From: an uncultured Bacteroidales bacterium
GTDB lineage: Bacteria > Bacteroidota > Bacteroidia > Bacteroidales > F082
DNA: 64,000 nucleotides
Direction of reading: 5' to 3'
Assembly (NCBI GenBank): GCA_947303335.1
Contig: CAMYYB010000002.1
Span: 1-64,000 of the forward strand
Part shown: positions 61,221 through 64,000 of the stretch, piece by piece
How positions within the stretch are numbered: the stretch's first letter is position 1
Layout of the letters: each line of letters starts with the position of its first letter
Made by a program: the position numbers and the translations under genes
The notes under the pieces: generated by a model
Database searches by the model: none
What the model saw: only the letters and a program-made list of their open reading frames with translations
Told to the model about the DNA's origin: nothing

Positions 61221-61530
61221 TATTTTTGCAATCGCAAACATCTCCTCAGAATGAGACAGGAGAATCCTTGTAACCGTCTGTTTCTCTGCAAAATACACTA
61301 TACAGATAGACTTACTCCTTGATTCCTACCCATAACACACTCATTCACAATCCATTAAAGCATAAAAAACAATAGCAACGCTATACCAACGCTATAGTAA
61401 GCCTATAGCAAACCTATAGGCGCTTTCTGGTAACTTTGAGGTAACTTCGTGATAACTCTGTGATTCCTCCCTGTGGGCAGGAAGAAAACAGCGAGAGAAC
61501 AGGGGGAGAACAGGGGGGAACAGGGGGCAT
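61221..61530 (+). repeat. noncoding repeat element, copy 2
   Basis: Same order of blocks as 2395-2700 (CTCATTCACAATnCATTA, CTATAnCAACG units, GGTAACTTTGA units, GGCAGnAAGAAAACAG). Confidence 0.6.
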
Positions 61531-61837
61531 CCTGTATACTGACTCGGTCATTTTAGTCATTTTAGTCATTAGTCAAAATGATTTGGCGAAATCGGCATAA
61601 AAAACCCGAAAACGATTTTGACCAAAACGACCATAATGACAGCGGTAGTTATAAAAGCCATGATAATCTACTGGATAACAGAGTTTTCCCATCGAGAACA
61701 GGCTCAATCCAAATGACGGCTGCTACAGTTGCTACAGTTGTTACAGTTAGTTTTACAGAGAGAACGGAACTAAAGTCCCACTGTCCCGAGTTCCCCCTTT
61801 GGGACAGCAAGACAGGACAGCCCGCGATAAAATAGGC

Positions 61838-61993
61838 TTAATGGATTGCCTGTTCAAAAGTTTCTACATTCACAATTTGACAGTTTCCGACAGTTTTTAG
61901 GACCAATAAATCAGAATCGCCAGTTACCAAATAATCTGCATCAGCTTCAATGGCGAGTGCAAGCAAAAAGATAGCGTTCGTGTCTTGCGGATT
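61838..61993 (-). pseudogene. truncated PIN-domain (VapC-like) toxin C-terminus
   Basis: Translated from raw sequence: NPQDTNAIFLLALAIEADADYLVTGDSDLLVLKTVGNCQIVNVETFEQAIH*; N-terminal half absent. Confidence 0.7.
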
Positions 61994-62177
61994 TCACTTC
62001 AGCTAAAATATCATCCTCTGAGATTTCGTCAGTACGAAAAACATCAAGGAAATACTCAAGTTCAGAACGGACGCTTTGTCGGATTAATGCTTTCCCGAGC
62101 TTCAGTTGTGAGCGCACGGGCATTTGCTGCAAGAGAAGCAACAACTGATTGTAACTGATGTCGATGGTTGCATTCAT
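61947..62177 (-). CDS. VapB-like antitoxin, C-terminus fused into PIN remnant
   Basis: MNATIDISYNQLLLLLQQMPVRSQLKLGKALIRQSVRSELEYFLDVFRTDEISEDDILAEVKSARHERY...; start trimmed to 62177. Confidence 0.55.
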   Translation of the reverse strand: MNATIDISYNQLLLLLQQMPVRSQLKLGKALIRQSVRSELEYFLDVFRTDEISEDDILAEVKSARHERYLFACTRH

Positions 62178-62380
62178 GATGAAATCCTTATTTTGACTGC
62201 AAAAATAAACAAATTCCGACAACCGCAAGAATGATTCATGGTTTTTATTTGCGCAATTCCGAAAACATTCCTATTTTTGCCACCGATAATCAAACAAGAA
62301 GTCTAACTAAACGAAATAGCGAATGACCCCAAGGGCGTGAAGCCCAAGAAATAAAAAGGCATATTAAAACAAAAGCGTTC

Positions 62381-62515
62381 GCTTAAGGGCTTGTTGCAGG
62401 GAACTTCGACAACTCTCCAGGTAATCACAAGCAAGTAAAGCAAAGCGCTCACGTGTTTTCGCGTGGGCTTTACTTGTATAGTTGTGATTACCGGCAGTCG
62501 AAGGCCCCCTTAAGC
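62381..62515 (+). ncRNA. candidate structured RNA (long rod of nested helices)
   Basis: Helices GCTTAAGGG/CCCTTAAGC, CTTCGAC/GTCGAAG, GGTAATCACAA/TTGTGATTACC, AAGTAAAGC/GCTTTACTT, CACG/CGTG in register. Confidence 0.5.
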
Positions 62516-62624
62516 AACTAAACGTTAGTAAAGCCTTCGTTTTATTGTCCGTCGGGGAAAGCATTTAAAGCAGAAATCGTAGATTCAACGTAGTTTAAAC
62601 ACTCACCTTTAAATATTTAAGTAT

Positions 62625-64000
62625 ATGAAATTAAAGTTTTTACAATTGAAAAAGGCACTATGTGCCGCTCTGCTGATGGCGTTCTTTGCGCCTTGGGCAG
62701 CACAAGCACAGGAAACTGTGACGATTGGAGAAGGTACCTCCAGTGGGAATAATTGCCCATTTGGTACTTACTACAACTACTCAATTACAGAACAGCTCTA
62801 CACCGCCGAAGAGATTGGAATGGCAGGCGAAATCCTAAGCATTAGTTTCTACTATAATGGTACGGCTGCTAAGGATTTCCCAATTGATGTTTACATGCAA
62901 AACGTCAATGCTACCGACCTGTCAACAGGTATCAGTCTCACAGAGGCCGAACAAGTCTTTAGCGGTACGCTTTCTGTTACCACAAACGCAGGATGGGTGA
63001 CCATCGTTCTTGACACGCCATTTTATTACGATGGAACATCGAACCTGTTGATTGGTTTCAACAAAGGCTATGTTTATTATTTTAGCGGTAATACATGGCG
63101 TTATACTTCCGCTAGTAATATGGCTCGTTATTCCCAAAATGACAACAATGCTTACAGCCTTTCTACGGTGCCAGGAACTGTAACTAACAACCGTCCAAAC
63201 ATTCAAATTGAGATTGCTCCTGATAGTGGTTCCACTTGCCCCAAACCATACAATTTGGATGTCGCCTATGAAGGAGGCACCACGGCTATTGTGACTTGGA
63301 ACTCCAACAACTCCGTAGACCTCAAAGTGAATGGTACCGAATTTACAAATGTGACCAGTCCATACAATTTAGTCAACTTGGAACTGAATAGAGTATACAA
63401 TGTTGTGGCTCGAGCCAATTGTGGTGAAGGCGACTACAGTGAATGGACCAATGTTTTCAGTTTTGCTACTGCAGCTTGCCAAATCAGTGAGCAAATCCAG
63501 ATTAGGTATGAACTTGTTGATGGTTATGGTGACGGCTGGAATAATTGCGCTATCAATGTGGTTGACGAAAACTGCAATACTATCGAGACCCTGACCATCG
63601 AGTCTGGGAATTCAGCTACGGGTTACCTCTCCCTCTGCTCTGGAGCATATTATAGTTTTGAATGGATGAAAGGTAGTTATCCCGATGAGACTTCCTGGAC
63701 ATTTTATGATACCAATGACGAGGATGTGCTTTTTTTGGGAAGTGGTAGCAGTAGCATGCAAACGGGAGACATCATCTATACAATGAATGCTGGTTCGTGT
63801 GCGCGTCCATCTGACCTCGTAGTTGAAGCCATCGACCCCTATTCTGTGACACTGGATTGGACTGAAAATGGAGAAGCTTCCGCTTGGGAGGTTGCCTACA
63901 TGTCCATTGATGATAATGATTTCACGATTGTTTCGGCCAATAACTCCACTGATTTCACAATCCAAGACCTCAGCCCTCTGACAATTTATATATTTAAGGT
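62625..64000 (+). CDS. secreted multidomain (fibronectin type III-like) protein, runs off the window
   Basis: MKLKFLQLKKALCAALLMAFFAPWAAQAQETVTIGEGTSSGNNCPFGTYYNYS...; open to window end; FnIII-like CARPSDLVVEAIDPYSVTLDWTENGEASAWEVAY; absent from the ORF track because it has no stop here. Confidence 0.85.
   Translation, partial: MKLKFLQLKKALCAALLMAFFAPWAAQAQETVTIGEGTSSGNNCPFGTYYNYSITEQLYTAEEIGMAGEILSISFYYNGTAAKDFPIDVYMQNVNATDLSTGISLTEAEQVFSGTLSVTTNAGWVTIVLDTPFYYDGTSNLLIGFNKGYVYYFSGNTWRYTSASNMARYSQNDNNAYSLSTVPGTVTNNRPNIQIEIAPDSGSTCPKPYNLDVAYEGGTTAIVTWNSNNSVDLKVNGTEFTNVTSPYNLVNLELNRVYNVVARANCGEGDYSEWTNVFSFATAACQISEQIQIRYELVDGYGDGWNNCAINVVDENCNTIETLTIESGNSATGYLSLCSGAYYSFEWMKGSYPDETSWTFYDTNDEDVLFLGSGSSSMQTGDIIYTMNAGSCARPSDLVVEAIDPYSVTLDWTENGEASAWEVAYMSIDDNDFTIVSANNSTDFTIQDLSPLTIYIFK

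Noticed and set aside
61491-61528. G-quadruplex
   Set aside because: Only three long G runs are evident; a four-run intramolecular quadruplex is not clearly supported.
62420-62492. Invertible promoter flanked by 11-bp inverted repeats
   Set aside because: The enclosed DNA itself continues the same nested helices, and no recombinase is nearby; a structured RNA fits better.
62381-62525. attC integron site or tmRNA/RNase P RNA
   Set aside because: No paired 7-bp core sites of attC type, no tRNA-like CCA end and no recognised RNase P core motifs.

Overview
The window looks like a chromosomal segment of a Bacteroidales-type (Bacteroidota) genome. Evidence: TAnnTTTG -7 promoter motifs, T9SS C-terminal sorting domains, a bifunctional DAHP synthase/chorismate mutase, and Bacteroidota-type lipoproteins and beta-barrels. 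Most of it is ordinary housekeeping or envelope content: asnS, rpoN, leuS, tRNA-Lys, queG, elbB, an RND efflux operon, LytS/LytTR, AlgI/AlgX-like, MATE, GH29, GH3, RluA, THUMP methyltransferase and PHP phosphatase. All calls come from reading the ORF track and raw sequence by eye; no searches were run. The most unusual signals are: (1) a ~117-aa in-frame insertion in leucyl-tRNA synthetase with a PD-(D/E)XK-like signature (D-x10-E-I-K); (2) a long rod-like nested stem-loop (62381-62515), a candidate structured RNA just upstream of a large secreted FnIII-type protein; (3) two diverged copies of a ~270-300 bp noncoding repeat with internal tandem repeats (about 2395-2700 and 61221-61530); (4) a 'VPEPVEGP'-encoding palindromic repeat inserted in frame in a PHP-family phosphatase; (5) a decayed VapBC-like locus; (6) a 46-bp perfect AT palindrome flanked by inverted octamer repeats; (7) gene remnants missed by the ORF track, including a truncated family-2 glycosyltransferase and a truncated PIN domain.
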